DNA of 42,004 bases from Ignavibacteriae bacterium HGW-Ignavibacteriae-3 (GCA_002839795.1 PGYS01000008.1:1-42004); one strand, 5' to 3'; shown: positions 1-8,623, counted from the stretch's first letter. Numbers and translations: made by a program. Notes: generated by a model from the sequence alone, not told the origin.

Positions 1-2513
1 GTTCCCGTAAACTCATTCAATTTTACATTTTTGGAATCATAAACTCCAATCTTAAAATCATCAGTCTTTTTAGCCAGGTAGTAACAGAATTTAACCGGGT
101 CGGGCTGCGACCATCTTGATTTCGGATTCCGCGGAAGCGTCCCTTTAGTGGCAGAAAGAAAAAGCGCGTCTCTGCTGAATACAAATTCATTTATCTTTTG
201 CAGATATTCAACATCCATTGCATACAATCCCCTTCCATGCGTTGCGGTAATCAATATATTATCGCGCGGATGAATTATAATATCATGTACATATGTCGTA
301 GGCAGATTTCCCGGCAAAGCATACCACAATTTTCCGCCGTTCATAGAAACGTAAACGCCGAAATCATTTCCCACATAAAGGATATTCTTATTCTTCGGAT
401 CTTCCTTGATAACATTAATCGGTCCAGTTGGCAGATTATTTACAATACTCTCCCACGTTCCGCCGTTGTTGGTTGATTTCCATAAATAAGGTGCAAAGTC
501 GTCATCACGTTTTCCGTTCTGACTCATGTAAACTGTGTTTTCATCATAAGCGGATGCAACAAGTTCGGAAACCCATTTACCGTACGTCAGACCGGCAACA
601 ATTTCTTTCCAGGTTTTTCCGCCGTCTTTTGTAATATGAACTCTGCCGTCATCAGTACCGGCATAAATTAATCCTTCTTTCAATGGCGATTCCGAAATTG
701 AAAATATTGTCTGATACTGAATGTCGCCGGATTTATCCGGATTGTTGTAAGTGAGGTCGGGACTTATCTTTTCCCACGTATCGCCGCGGTCCGTTGTTTT
801 AAACAAATATTGAAAGCCGAGATAAAGTGTACTTGAGTTATGAGGCGATATAATAAAGGGCGCAAGCCATTGACCTCTCAGAGCCGGTTCGCCTTTTTCA
901 ACTTTAGGTACGATATTTTTTGATTCTCCCGTTTTCATATCTGTTCTGGAAAGAGTTCCGTAAAATCCCGCTGAGTACACTATTTCCGGATCAGTCGGAT
1001 CGATCGCATGATTGCTTCCTTCGCCGCCCGGCGCCCTGTCAAATTTTTGAGCGGGAATATTATCTCTGCCGCGGGACAGATCGACAACTCCCTTGAAACT
1101 GCCATGGTCCTGAATTGAGCCGTAGACTTTAAATGGATTTGACATATCGGCAGCAACATTAAAAAATTGTACCAGCGGCATATTATTTTCGAATGTTCTC
1201 CATTCTTTTCCTCCGTCATAGGAAATTGCCATTCCGCCATCGTTTGCGTTTACCAGATAATCTGTGTTGTCCGGATCTATCCACAGACCATGATGATCTC
1301 CATGCATTCCATCGAGAGTTTTAAAAGTTCTGCCGCCGTCTTCAGAAACATTTAAGCCCAAGCCCATCACATAAATTTTATTTTCATTTTTAGGATCAAC
1401 TCTGATCTGGCCGAACACCCAACCATACGTCGCGGCTAAAGTTTCCATGTACTGATTAAGTTCGCTCACCTGCTTCCAGATGCTTCCCTTATCATCGCTC
1501 CTGAAAATAGTCGCGCCTTTTATTACTCCCCCTTTAGGCCGTCCATAGGAATCAAGATTCTCCGGATCATTATTCTCGCGGAGAATTTCATAATTATCTA
1601 CAAAAGCGTATAACACATTAGGATTCGATCTTGAAATATCAATACCGGTCCTGCCTCTGAATTTCGCTTCAGGCAATCCGTTGGAAATTTCAGTCCAGCT
1701 TTTTCCGCCGTCGTTTGATTTATAAACACTGCTTCCGTAATAATCTTTTTCATTTCTGGGATCGTTCCATTTTTTGCGTATTCTCTGCCATGTAGAAATG
1801 TAAATTGTATTTGGATTTGAGTAGTCCATAACCAAATCAATTACACCTGTTTTATCATCCTTATAAAAAACTTTAATCCAAGTCTTTCCTCCATCTTCAG
1901 TTTTAAATAAGCCCCGTTCTTCATTATCCGTCCATTCATTTCCGGAAGCCGCAACATAGACAACATCAGGATTGACAGGATGAATTACAATTCGCGGAAT
2001 TGTACCGGTACCGGCAAGACCCATCTTATTCCAGGTTTTACCTGCGTCTGTCGATTTATAAACTCCGGCTCCCGCATTTGAACTCCTGAAAATATTCGCT
2101 TCGCCTGTACCTGCCCATATTAAATTCTGATTCGACGGAGCCATAGTAATATCGCCTATAGAAGTCGACTGCTCATTCTCAAAAATCGGTTCCCATGTTG
2201 TCCCCTCGTTGACGGTTTTCCAAACTCCACCCGTTGCTCCTGCCGCATATATTATGTAGCTTTTTCCTTTAGGACGGACAACTTCAACATCAGTCATTCT
2301 TCCGCTGATGTTTGTGGGACCGATATATTGCCACTTGAGATTTTTGAATATAGAAGTGTCTTTCATTTTAAGATGATTTTCATACATCTTGGCTTTCACT
2401 TCCGGAGAAGTCGATTGAACTACCGTCTGAGCGATTGCTGAAGAAGTAAAACCAAAAATGATTAGCCATAACAGATAAATAATCAAAGAAATATTCGGTT
2501 TAATTTGATTCAT
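1..2513 (-). CDS. Secreted BNR/sortilin-like beta-propeller protein (3' end cut by window edge)
   Basis: An uninterrupted frame of 837 residues reads leftwards from the ATG at 2513 and leaves the window without a stop, so the C-terminus is missing. Residues 1-29 form a signal peptide ending SSAIAQ. After the family-typical WQYIGPTNISGR (61-72) come about ten Asp-box (S/T-x-D-x-G-x-T-W) motifs, including STDAGKTW (154-161), TEDGGKTW (205-212), SNDGGKSW (266-273), SEDGGRTF (390-397), TTDRGDTW (573-580) and TKDGGKTW (628-635). These mark stacked beta-propellers of the sortilin/Vps10-like class often annotated as glycosyl hydrolase in Bacteroidota. Enzyme activity is not established. Relatives are commonly around 1,000 residues or more, so perhaps 150-250 are lost here. 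A Shine-Dalgarno-like TGAGGAG lies roughly 10 nt before the start. A type IX sorting signal could lie in the missing tail (inference). Confidence 0.88.
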   Translation of the reverse strand, partial: MNQIKPNISLIIYLLWLIIFGFTSSAIAQTVVQSTSPEVKAKMYENHLKMKDTSIFKNLKWQYIGPTNISGRMTDVEVVRPKGKSYIIYAAGATGGVWKTVNEGTTWEPIFENEQSTSIGDITMAPSNQNLIWAGTGEANIFRSSNAGAGVYKSTDAGKTWNKMGLAGTGTIPRIVIHPVNPDVVYVAASGNEWTDNEERGLFKTEDGGKTWIKVFYKDDKTGVIDLVMDYSNPNTIYISTWQRIRKKWNDPRNEKDYYGSSVYKSNDGGKSWTEISNGLPEAKFRGRTGIDISRSNPNVLYAFVDNYEILRENNDPENLDSYGRPKGGVIKGATIFRSDDKGSIWKQVSELNQYMETLAATYGWVFGQIRVDPKNENKIYVMGLGLNVSEDGGRTFKTLDGMHGDHHGLWIDPDNTDYLVNANDGGMAISYDGGKEWRTFENNMPLVQFFNVAADMSNPFKVYGSIQDHGSFKGVVDLSRGRDNIPAQKFDRAPGGEGSNHAIDPTDPEIVYSAGFYGTLSRTDMKTGESKNIVPKVEKGEPALRGQWLAPFIISPHNSSTLYLGFQYLFKTTDRGDTWEKISPDLTYNNPDKSGDIQYQTIFSISESPLKEGLIYAGTDDGRVHITKDGGKTWKEIVAGLTYGKWVSELVASAYDENTVYMSQNGKRDDDFAPYLWKSTNNGGTWESIVNNLPTGPINVIKEDPKNKNILYVGNDFGVYVSMNGGKLWYALPGNLPTTYVHDIIIHPRDNILITATHGRGLYAMDVEYLQKINEFVFSRDALFLSATKGTLPRNPKSRWSQPDPVKFCYYLAKKTDDFKIGVYDSKNVKLNEFTG

Positions 2514-2611
2514 ATAATAATTTCTCCTCAATAGTTTTAATGTGAGTGTCATAATCTTATAATTTTAGCTAACCGTTATTGCCGCATAAAATTGATAGCA
2601 AACTTACACAT

Positions 2612-2704
2612 TGTCATTCTGAACGAAGCGCCGGCGAAATGAAGAATTTGTATCAACAAAAAACATCACTTCGATTCTTCGCAACTTCGTTCCTCAGAAT
2701 GACA
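2612..2704. repeat. Palindromic dispersed repeat (MITE/REP-like)
   Basis: A 93-bp element is bounded by perfect 11-bp inverted repeats, TGTCATTCTGA (2612-2622) and TCAGAATGACA (2694-2704). A second, inner set of complementary arms surrounds GAAGAAT (about 2641) and GATTCTTC (2673-2680). It lies between the start of the BNR gene and the end of the AlkD-like gene. Elements reading TGTCATTCTGA…TCAGAATGACA are known as high-copy non-autonomous palindromic repeats in many bacterial genomes; this assignment is from memory of that pattern. Only this one copy is seen here. In RNA it would fold into a long hairpin and might act as a terminator or mRNA stabiliser. Confidence 0.8.
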
Positions 2705-2731
2705 GAGACAAAGAAAAAATTTGAAAAAAAT

Positions 2732-3409
2732 TTACCTTTTCAACCGTGCAAGAATTTTCGGATTCATCAACTCTTTTATCGCGTCGTTGGCAATCCAGCG
2801 CGCGGAGTTTGAATCAATCTTCTGAATTTCGTATGCAAGTTTAAGCGCCTCATTGTTCAGGAATCTGCTTCGTTTTCCAATCTGACGAACGGACCAGTTA
2901 ACTGCCTTTTTTACAAAATTTCTTTCATCTATAGAATGTTTTTTAATCAGCGGGAAGAAATCAAGAAACTCATTGTCATCCCGTTTTTTATCATGGCAGG
3001 CAACATAACACATGAGGGAAAATCCCGCCCTTCTCACAAATTCCTCTTTTCTATCGCACCATTCAAAAATTTTTTCAATCGCAAAGGGAGTTTTTCTGAA
3101 GAGATTGCTGCATGTGCCGTCGCATATATCCCACGAATTAAAATCGCGAACCCATCTGTTCATCTGTGATTTCGTAACAAGCTTCGGATCGTCTATCATG
3201 GATGCTATATGCCGCGCTTCATGGTAGCCCGTTTCCCACAGCTCAAGAGCGAGCTCGTGATTCCTGCCGATCTTTTTTGCATATGATCGCATAAACGGTG
3301 CATTCAATCCTAATGCTTTTTCAACATTGATTCCATACCGCGCCATTCCATCAACATTTCGCTTATTGTAATGTTTTTTAAGTTCGAAGATTATTTCCTT
3401 AGCGGTCAC
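2732..3409 (-). CDS. AlkD-like DNA alkylation repair protein
   Basis: A 225-residue all-helical protein of the DNA alkylation repair (AlkD/AlkC, HEAT-like) family, whose characterised members excise N3- and N7-alkylated purines. Family-typical segments are visible: WETGYHEARHIASMIDDP (58-75), the SWDICDGTC stretch (92-100), FVRRAGFSLMCYVACHD and VKKAVNWSVRQIGKRS. Length matches family members of about 215-240 residues. The start is GTG at 3409; its GTGA overlaps the TGA stop of the upstream sorting-domain gene by 4 nt, which implies translational coupling. No in-frame ATG exists before residue 22. The upstream gene is functionally unrelated, so coupling probably reflects compaction. Specificity (3-meA versus 7-meG) cannot be read from sequence alone. 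Confidence 0.88.
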   Translation of the reverse strand: MTAKEIIFELKKHYNKRNVDGMARYGINVEKALGLNAPFMRSYAKKIGRNHELALELWETGYHEARHIASMIDDPKLVTKSQMNRWVRDFNSWDICDGTCSNLFRKTPFAIEKIFEWCDRKEEFVRRAGFSLMCYVACHDKKRDDNEFLDFFPLIKKHSIDERNFVKKAVNWSVRQIGKRSRFLNNEALKLAYEIQKIDSNSARWIANDAIKELMNPKILARLKR

Positions 3410-4605
3410 TTTAGAAATACCATTTTTTTTGTTTGGGAAAAATTGTTCACAGTTAATCTGTAATAGTAAACACCGCTGGAGAATTGAGAACCCGGCCTGC
3501 CGGCTTGCAGGTTAAAAATTGAGCTTGCCGGGCTAGACGGGAATTGAGTACTATGAATTCCTGCGGTTTGGTATCTGTTAACAAGTACAGCGACTTCTCT
3601 TCCGATGAGATCATAAATCTTTAGTGTAACATAGCCGCCAATCGGCAATACATAACTTATTATAGACTCTCCATTGAAAGGATTCGGATAATTCTGATAT
3701 AGTGAATAATGATCAGGAAGAGACTTTTCAATTGTGTACTCAACATTCGTGGATTGATTAAGAAGCACTCCATCCGGGACGCTCGCGCTATCCAGCAGCA
3801 CGCCGTTTATAAAATTAAATGTATAACAATCGCTGCTTTCGGATAAACGAACATTATGCCCTGCGGGACCCTGTGCGCCATTGTTATTAAATCCTTTGAC
3901 GAACATATACCACTTTCCGGCTGCAATTTTTATCACGCTGGGATCGGCTATTCCCCCGCTGAACGATAGCCGGACTCCGGTCTCTTTCTGCCAGGTCATT
4001 CCTCCGTCCGTAGATCTGCTGCTGACTATTCCTCCGGCGCCATTATAAAATAATCTAACTGAGCCATCGTCCAATTTTACAAGCTCAGGAATCCCTCCAT
4101 TTGGAATTGTAACTCCCGCCGCCTGAAATGTTTTTCCATCGGCACTTTTGGCAATTATATCATTTGTACCCTGAACGCACGCCATCAGGTAAGATCCGTC
4201 GTTTAATTTTATAACTGTGGGATCTGTGATGTTTGCGGCTTCAAATGCTTTGCCTTCAACCGTAAAGTTAAGTCCGTCACTTGAGATCGCGCTGTAGATT
4301 TCATGAGTGGTAAAATTAGGCGGAGGCGGCGTGATAAAATATCCTTTGTAATAGTACAGCCGGTATCTCCCGTCATCAAGTTTAATTACATCCGGATCAA
4401 CGGTATTTCCGTCAAACTGACCGTTTAATTTTATTCCCGAACCGCGCCGCCATTTTCCGGAGGCATCTTTTTCGGCAAAATAAATTCCATGCGCGCCGGA
4501 TCCTGAGACATAATAAAAGCCGTAATTCACCGTCTGGGCGTGGATAATTGATAGAAAGCTTATTAGAAGAAGAAAGATTTTTAAAATAAAATTTTTATCA
4601 GGCAA
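3406..4605 (-). CDS. Secreted propeller-like protein with type IX (Por) C-terminal sorting domain
   Basis: A 399-residue protein with a signal peptide at residues 1-24 (…LSIIHAQ). Residues 25-285 contain repeated D-P-x-V-I-K-L-x-D-G and STDGGMTW-type motifs (DPDVIKLDDG, DPTVIKLNDG, DPSVIKIAAG) that resemble five-bladed GH43/BNR-type propellers. No catalytic triad was confidently identified. Residues 299-399 are a type A T9SS sorting domain: YSLYQNYPNPFNGESIISYV, then YVTLKIYDLIGREVAVLV, and the terminal SSGVYYYRL…KKMVFLK. This targets the protein across the outer membrane by the type IX system. The only workable start is TTG at 4605, because an in-frame TGA lies four codons upstream. A roughly 20-residue in-frame insertion sits inside the sorting domain (separate entry). 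Confidence 0.85.
   Translation of the reverse strand: MPDKNFILKIFLLLISFLSIIHAQTVNYGFYYVSGSGAHGIYFAEKDASGKWRRGSGIKLNGQFDGNTVDPDVIKLDDGRYRLYYYKGYFITPPPPNFTTHEIYSAISSDGLNFTVEGKAFEAANITDPTVIKLNDGSYLMACVQGTNDIIAKSADGKTFQAAGVTIPNGGIPELVKLDDGSVRLFYNGAGGIVSSRSTDGGMTWQKETGVRLSFSGGIADPSVIKIAAGKWYMFVKGFNNNGAQGPAGHNVRLSESSDCYTFNFINGVLLDSASVPDGVLLNQSTNVEYTIEKSLPDHYSLYQNYPNPFNGESIISYVLPIGGYVTLKIYDLIGREVAVLVNRYQTAGIHSTQFPSSPASSIFNLQAGRPGSQFSSGVYYYRLTVNNFSQTKKMVFLK
3478..3543 (-). repeat. In-frame palindromic insertion inside the T9SS sorting domain
   Basis: In the sorting domain, the expected junction between the …AGIHSTQF strand and …SSGVYYYRL is interrupted by about 20 residues reading PSSPASSIFNLQAGRPGSQF. 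The DNA is flanked by near-identical direct repeats (CTCAATTC on the coding strand) with a third, similar CTCAATTT inside. It contains complementary arms (CCTGC/GCAGG and CCCGGC/GCCGGG). This looks like a small palindromic element that inserted in frame with target duplication. The insertion interpretation is inference from the alignment with the common sorting-domain pattern. Confidence 0.55.
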
Positions 4606-4666
4606 ATTATCATCTCAAAACATTGCTAATGAAAAATAGGAAAGTTTTGAATTAATATTCCGGGCT

Positions 4667-5914
4667 TTAATCGAATCTTGGATTAACGGCGTTATTGTAG
4701 ATGGATCCGAAAGTATATGAGAGACCTACTGAAAAATTATATGAATACTGTGTTTGGATCTCCCGGCTTCTCAAAAGAACATCCTCGAGCGATGCATCTC
4801 CCCGCGGTAATGCCAATTGATTGTTTATCTTAGAATATCTCCCCGACATATCGAGTGATATTCCTTTAGCAATTTTCCAGGAGATAAAGCCATTTGCTCC
4901 CAATGAGTAAAGACTAAAATTATGAAGATAATTTGAACCGTTGATTCCGAATCCCGCACTACCCCAGGTTTCGATCAATTCCATAGAAATGTGTAAAGAG
5001 TGACTCCACAAACTTTCTTCCGTTTTAAAATAAATTGTTTCGCTTTGATAATAATTGTACCGTGAATTAATTCTGTATTGAATATTAAATTGTCTCTGAT
5101 TGGCTTCCGAATATGGGAAAAAATTATATTCGATTCCCGTTGAACCGCTCAAACCCAGTTTAATATTTCCATAAGTTGATTTATTCCCGGAGCTCCACAC
5201 TCCCCATGAAAAATGATCGTCGATCGCGTTAATAAAGGAACCGGATAAATTCTGATTTCGTGAAACGTTTTTAATTGTCTCGTCAGCGTATTCAAAATTA
5301 TTCTCGCTATACTGATTGGAAAGATAAAAATTAATCTTTGACTCTTCCGTTACCCTGTTTACGGAAAATGATCCTTCAAAGCTGTTGCTGTTGCTCGTCT
5401 GCTGTCCTCCCAGAGAAGTTCTTATGCTGGTTCTGAATACCCAGAAATCCCAGTCATCCGCCAGCCCGGTTCCGCCTTGAGGTTCCGCCCCGTTATCCGC
5501 ATATATAATTTTCATCTGTCCGGCTACCTTGGAGCGATAGATATATTTCACCAAACCTGCCTTTAGAGCTTCTACCATTTTAATTCTGGTCTGATTTTCT
5601 GTCTCAACCTGGTTGGTAAAATATTTTACAGTATCATTAATTCCGACAAAATAATTCCTGCCTTTAAATAATAGATTATACTCTCTGCCGGATCCGGTTC
5701 TTTGATCCGTAAAGAGAATGTGAATATCGGCATCATTCCTGTCGCCCACGTAATTGACCAGCGGGATATGTTCTTTTATGTAACTTCTGTCGCAGCGGCA
5801 ATCCAGATAAACCTTTGGCGCTCCTTCTTTAATCAGTGGCGGACTTTTTTGTGCAAAAATGACTGCGTTGGGAAAAAAAGTTATCATCAGTAAAATTAGA
5901 TTTTTTGTAAGCAT
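4667..5914 (-). CDS. Outer-membrane beta-barrel-like protein, paralogue 1
   Basis: I do not recognise a named family. The ATG at 5914 gives 415 residues starting with signal peptide MLTKNLILLMITFFPNAVIFAQ. The frame is open further upstream, to a TTG at 6061 and an ATG at 6004, but those would bury the signal peptide. After the signal comes a soluble domain of about 115 residues, with LIKEGAPKVYLDCRCDRSY, IPLVNYVGDRNDADIHILFT and QRTGSGREYNLLF. The remaining ~250 residues alternate polar and aromatic residues in strands typical of an outer-membrane barrel, ending SYTFGSIYNNAVNPRFD. It is clearly homologous over its whole length to the gene at 6216-7496, so the pair arose by tandem duplication. 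It carries C-x-C where the paralogue has C-x-x-C. Confidence 0.7.
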   Translation of the reverse strand: MLTKNLILLMITFFPNAVIFAQKSPPLIKEGAPKVYLDCRCDRSYIKEHIPLVNYVGDRNDADIHILFTDQRTGSGREYNLLFKGRNYFVGINDTVKYFTNQVETENQTRIKMVEALKAGLVKYIYRSKVAGQMKIIYADNGAEPQGGTGLADDWDFWVFRTSIRTSLGGQQTSNSNSFEGSFSVNRVTEESKINFYLSNQYSENNFEYADETIKNVSRNQNLSGSFINAIDDHFSWGVWSSGNKSTYGNIKLGLSGSTGIEYNFFPYSEANQRQFNIQYRINSRYNYYQSETIYFKTEESLWSHSLHISMELIETWGSAGFGINGSNYLHNFSLYSLGANGFISWKIAKGISLDMSGRYSKINNQLALPRGDASLEDVLLRSREIQTQYSYNFSVGLSYTFGSIYNNAVNPRFD

Positions 5915-6215
5915 TAAAGACCAATATTTTGACGGGAAATTTAGATAAATGTGCTCCGTTGTGAAATGTATTTTGTCCCGAGAGGAGGAAAAAAACTGTT
6001 TCATACTGTTAAAAAATGTTAACAGGGATATTATTCGGCTCAATTTTATCCTGCGCTTCAATCAATGAGTCCAGAAGTATAAAAACACAAACCGGTTTCA
6101 ATGAATTTATCATTATGAACTCCGCTCTTTTGAAATATTAATTATCGAAAACCGTCCATTACTCGGAGTAAAAAAATCACAACCGATTAAGGCTGAATCT
6201 TTTCCATCTGTTAGT

Positions 6216-7496
6216 CTAATTAGATATTATCATTGAACTTCCGCCCCCGCCGCCGAATCTCGGATTTACAGCATTATTGAAAATTGAACCGAATGAATAA
6301 GAAATTCCGAAATAGGCGTAAAACGAATATTTAGTCTCAAGTTGTCTTCGTCTGAGAAGCACTTCCTCGAGTGTGGCGCCCGATAAAGGCAAAGTAACTT
6401 GTTTTCCGGTGGTATAATAATTGCCGAAAAAATTAAGTGAAAAGCCCTTGAATAACCGAAGCGAGGCGGAACTGTAAATTCCGTAACCGATATTTTTAAA
6501 ATCGTCCAAATAATTTTCCGCTGAAAGGCCTACACTCAGCGATCCCCATTGTTTAATAAGTGAGAGTGAAGCATCCATGGAGTGTCTCCATAGATTTTCT
6601 TTTGTTTTAAAATAGAAAGTCTCTTCAACATATTTGTTTGTTATTGTTGATATTTTATAATTAATCCTTAGCTGATGCTCATTTGAAACCGAATATGGGA
6701 AAATGTTGTATTCGATTCCGGGCGAGAAAGAAAACGCATAATTGATATTATTGTAAGTTGATGAATAAACATTTCCCCAAACTCCCCACGACCAGTGATT
6801 ATCAATCGCTTTAATTATCGAGGCATTCGCGTTTTGGCTTCTTGTAATATCACGATAGGAATACGAGTCCGAGGAGTATTTGTTATCGTTGTAATTGTTT
6901 GATAAAGAGAATGATAATTTTAGGTCTTCAGTTGTTCTGTTTGCGGAGACGGAACTGTAAATTGAATATGAACTGTAATTGTTGTCTTCATTAATATTTC
7001 CGCTCGCGCTTAAACGGAAAATCCAATAGTCCCAGGCATCTTTCGGCTGTTCGGCCGGCAGCGATTGTCTTGGAAATGAAATGCTCATTTGATCCGCGAT
7101 CGGCGTCCTCGAAAGATAGCGGACCAATCCAATCTTCAGGGCTTTTACTAATTTAATTCGCTGCTCGTCATCGGTATCCGTGCCGTTAGTACTATATTTA
7201 ACAGTGTCGTCAACCCCGGCGAAATGATTTAATCCGATGAACAATAGAGTATAATTACTGCCGCTTGAGCCCGTCCTTTGAGATGTGAATAAAACATGAA
7301 CGTCGGCATCTTTCCGGTCGCGGACATAATTAATCACGGGTATCTGCTCCTTGATGTAGTTCATATCGCAATAACCGCAATCGACAAATACATTTGGAGC
7401 TCCTTCTTTGATTAACGATTGATTTTGCTGAGAATATAATGATGCAGTTAATGCTGTCAGCATTAATAAGATTGATAATAATAATTGCCTGTACAT
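6216..7496 (-). CDS. Outer-membrane beta-barrel-like protein, paralogue 2
   Basis: A 426-residue protein with signal peptide MYRQLLLSILLMLTALTASLYSQ. It has the same architecture as its downstream neighbour: an N-terminal soluble domain (SLIKEGAPNVFVDCGYCD, IPVINYVRDRKDADVHVLFT, QRTGSSGSNYTLLF) followed by many amphipathic strands and the conserved ending SYSFGSIFNNAVNPRF. This copy has an additional Gly/Ser-rich tail, GGGGGSSMIISN. The Asp-Cys-x-x-Cys-Asp motif in the soluble domain could bind a metal or form a disulfide; that is inference. The start is well supported by GAGGGG upstream of ATG at 7496. The 154-bp gap to paralogue 1 has no obvious terminator, so the two may be cotranscribed. 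Function unknown. Confidence 0.72.
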   Translation of the reverse strand: MYRQLLLSILLMLTALTASLYSQQNQSLIKEGAPNVFVDCGYCDMNYIKEQIPVINYVRDRKDADVHVLFTSQRTGSSGSNYTLLFIGLNHFAGVDDTVKYSTNGTDTDDEQRIKLVKALKIGLVRYLSRTPIADQMSISFPRQSLPAEQPKDAWDYWIFRLSASGNINEDNNYSSYSIYSSVSANRTTEDLKLSFSLSNNYNDNKYSSDSYSYRDITRSQNANASIIKAIDNHWSWGVWGNVYSSTYNNINYAFSFSPGIEYNIFPYSVSNEHQLRINYKISTITNKYVEETFYFKTKENLWRHSMDASLSLIKQWGSLSVGLSAENYLDDFKNIGYGIYSSASLRLFKGFSLNFFGNYYTTGKQVTLPLSGATLEEVLLRRRQLETKYSFYAYFGISYSFGSIFNNAVNPRFGGGGGSSMIISN

Positions 7497-7582
7497 GGAG
7501 CCCCTCGTGGTTATTTGAAATTGTTCAATGATTCATTTTAAAATTCAATTCAGTTAACGATTCGAAACATTATTTATTTTGC

Positions 7583-7598
7583 CGTCATGAATATGACG
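7583..7598. other. Short perfect hairpin
   Basis: CGTCAT-GAAT-ATGACG forms a 6-bp stem with a 4-nt loop between the DinB-like gene and the start of outer-membrane paralogue 2. No T-run follows on either strand, so it is only a weak terminator or operator candidate. Confidence 0.3.
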
Positions 7599-7623
7599 CT
7601 CAAAACCGCTGTTTGTTACCCGT

Positions 7624-8103
7624 TCAGATGAATTTTTTTAGTAATGACACTTGCCCCAAATGATAAGAATTGTGTTGTATTATTCCCCATATCAGCCCCT
7701 CGAACGAAAAACCGGTTCCCAGTTCTGGCACTCTCTCTGTACCGATAATTTTATCCAGATCTCCTTCCGGAAAAGTTTTTAGAACCGATATTAATTTATC
7801 ATGGATTTCGAAGAAATTTCGTTTAACGGTTTCCCAGTATTCTATTGTCTGTTGCTGAGGAGTTGGCCAGTCCCCCATTGGCGGTTGGGACGGCTGGTTT
7901 CCTTGGAAACGGTTTATGATTTCCTCGGTCCAGGAAGTAGTATGAAGTACTAATTCGATAATGTTGTGAGCGGCTGAAATTTTTCTTGCATACGCATCTT
8001 CAACGGCAACTTCTTTTAAAATATCCGCTGCCGAAGAACCATGCCACGGATCTCCATAAATGGAGACGTGCAGTTCATTTGCTAATTTTTCAGAACGGGT
8101 CAT
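7624..8103 (-). CDS. DinB-like metal-binding four-helix protein
   Basis: A 159-residue protein of the DinB/YfiT-like putative metalloenzyme superfamily. The N-terminal helix carries WHGSSAADIL (20-29). A histidine-bearing helix follows, with AHNIIELVLHTTSW (45-58), and the C-terminal helix has the hallmark HNSYHLGQ (144-151). H46 and the pair H144/H148 form the expected metal-binding triad. Characterised relatives include thiol-dependent S-transferases such as bacillithiol transferases, but most members, including this one, have no assigned substrate. Length is typical. The start is ATG at 8103. It lies 52 nt after the DUF4440-like gene on the same strand. Confidence 0.82.
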   Translation of the reverse strand: MTRSEKLANELHVSIYGDPWHGSSAADILKEVAVEDAYARKISAAHNIIELVLHTTSWTEEIINRFQGNQPSQPPMGDWPTPQQQTIEYWETVKRNFFEIHDKLISVLKTFPEGDLDKIIGTERVPELGTGFSFEGLIWGIIQHNSYHLGQVSLLKKFI

Positions 8104-8155
8104 ATTAACTCTTCAGACAATATCTCCAATCTACAACATGATATTTCGGGAATAG

Positions 8156-8623
8156 TTATTTAAGCGAAGTTACAGGAAAAGTTGAGGATCGTATCATCTT
8201 CCAGCTGCCGTCGCTCTGTTTTTTAAATATCAATATTCCCTTTTCAAGTGCGATCTGAGGCTTTGTTGAAATGGATGGCTGGAAAGACCATTTCTGTTTT
8301 ATACTTACGTAGGCCAGATCTCCGCTGGTTTCAATTTCGCTTGCTTCCATGCTGAGAGTTGCTTTCAGATATTTATTTTTAAATACATCTTCGTTCTGTT
8401 CTTTGATCTTGCTCTTTGTCTGATCCGGATGCCCCGAGTAATAGCCGATAAAATCGTCGCTCATAATTGCAACAGAGTTGTTCAGATCTTTTTGATTATA
8501 AGCTCTCATCCATTTATTAATTTCATTTTTTATGGCGATAACGGGATCGGTTTGAGCGGGCACAAGGTTAGTTAAAAATAAAATGGACAAAAATAAAAAA
8601 CATAGTTTGGTTCGCAGTTTCAT
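8156..8623 (-). CDS. Secreted NTF2-like (DUF4440/SnoaL-type) protein
   Basis: A 155-residue protein with signal peptide residues 1-23 (LFLSILFLTNLVPAQ). The remaining ~130 residues have the NTF2-like cone-fold pattern of DUF4440: an N-terminal helix with INKWMRAYNQKDLNNSVAIMSDDFIGY, then alternating strands including DLAYVSIKQKWSF and the closing GSWKMIRSSTFPV. Family members are usually ligand-binding or isomerase-like folds; no catalytic residues can be assigned. A start at ATG 8623 gives the complete signal sequence. It lies upstream of the DinB-like gene in the same direction and could be cotranscribed with it. Confidence 0.8.
   Translation of the reverse strand: MKLRTKLCFLFLSILFLTNLVPAQTDPVIAIKNEINKWMRAYNQKDLNNSVAIMSDDFIGYYSGHPDQTKSKIKEQNEDVFKNKYLKATLSMEASEIETSGDLAYVSIKQKWSFQPSISTKPQIALEKGILIFKKQSDGSWKMIRSSTFPVTSLK

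Noticed and set aside
198-1840. Several short frames (for example 198-476, 428-634 and 980-1240) within the first 2.5 kb
   Set aside because: They lie in other frames of the continuous 837-residue propeller gene, which has clear Asp-box motifs throughout and no frameshift.
6004-6061. Longer N-terminal start for outer-membrane paralogue 1
   Set aside because: The extension is not shared with paralogue 2 and would place the signal peptide inside the protein; ATG 5914 is preferred.
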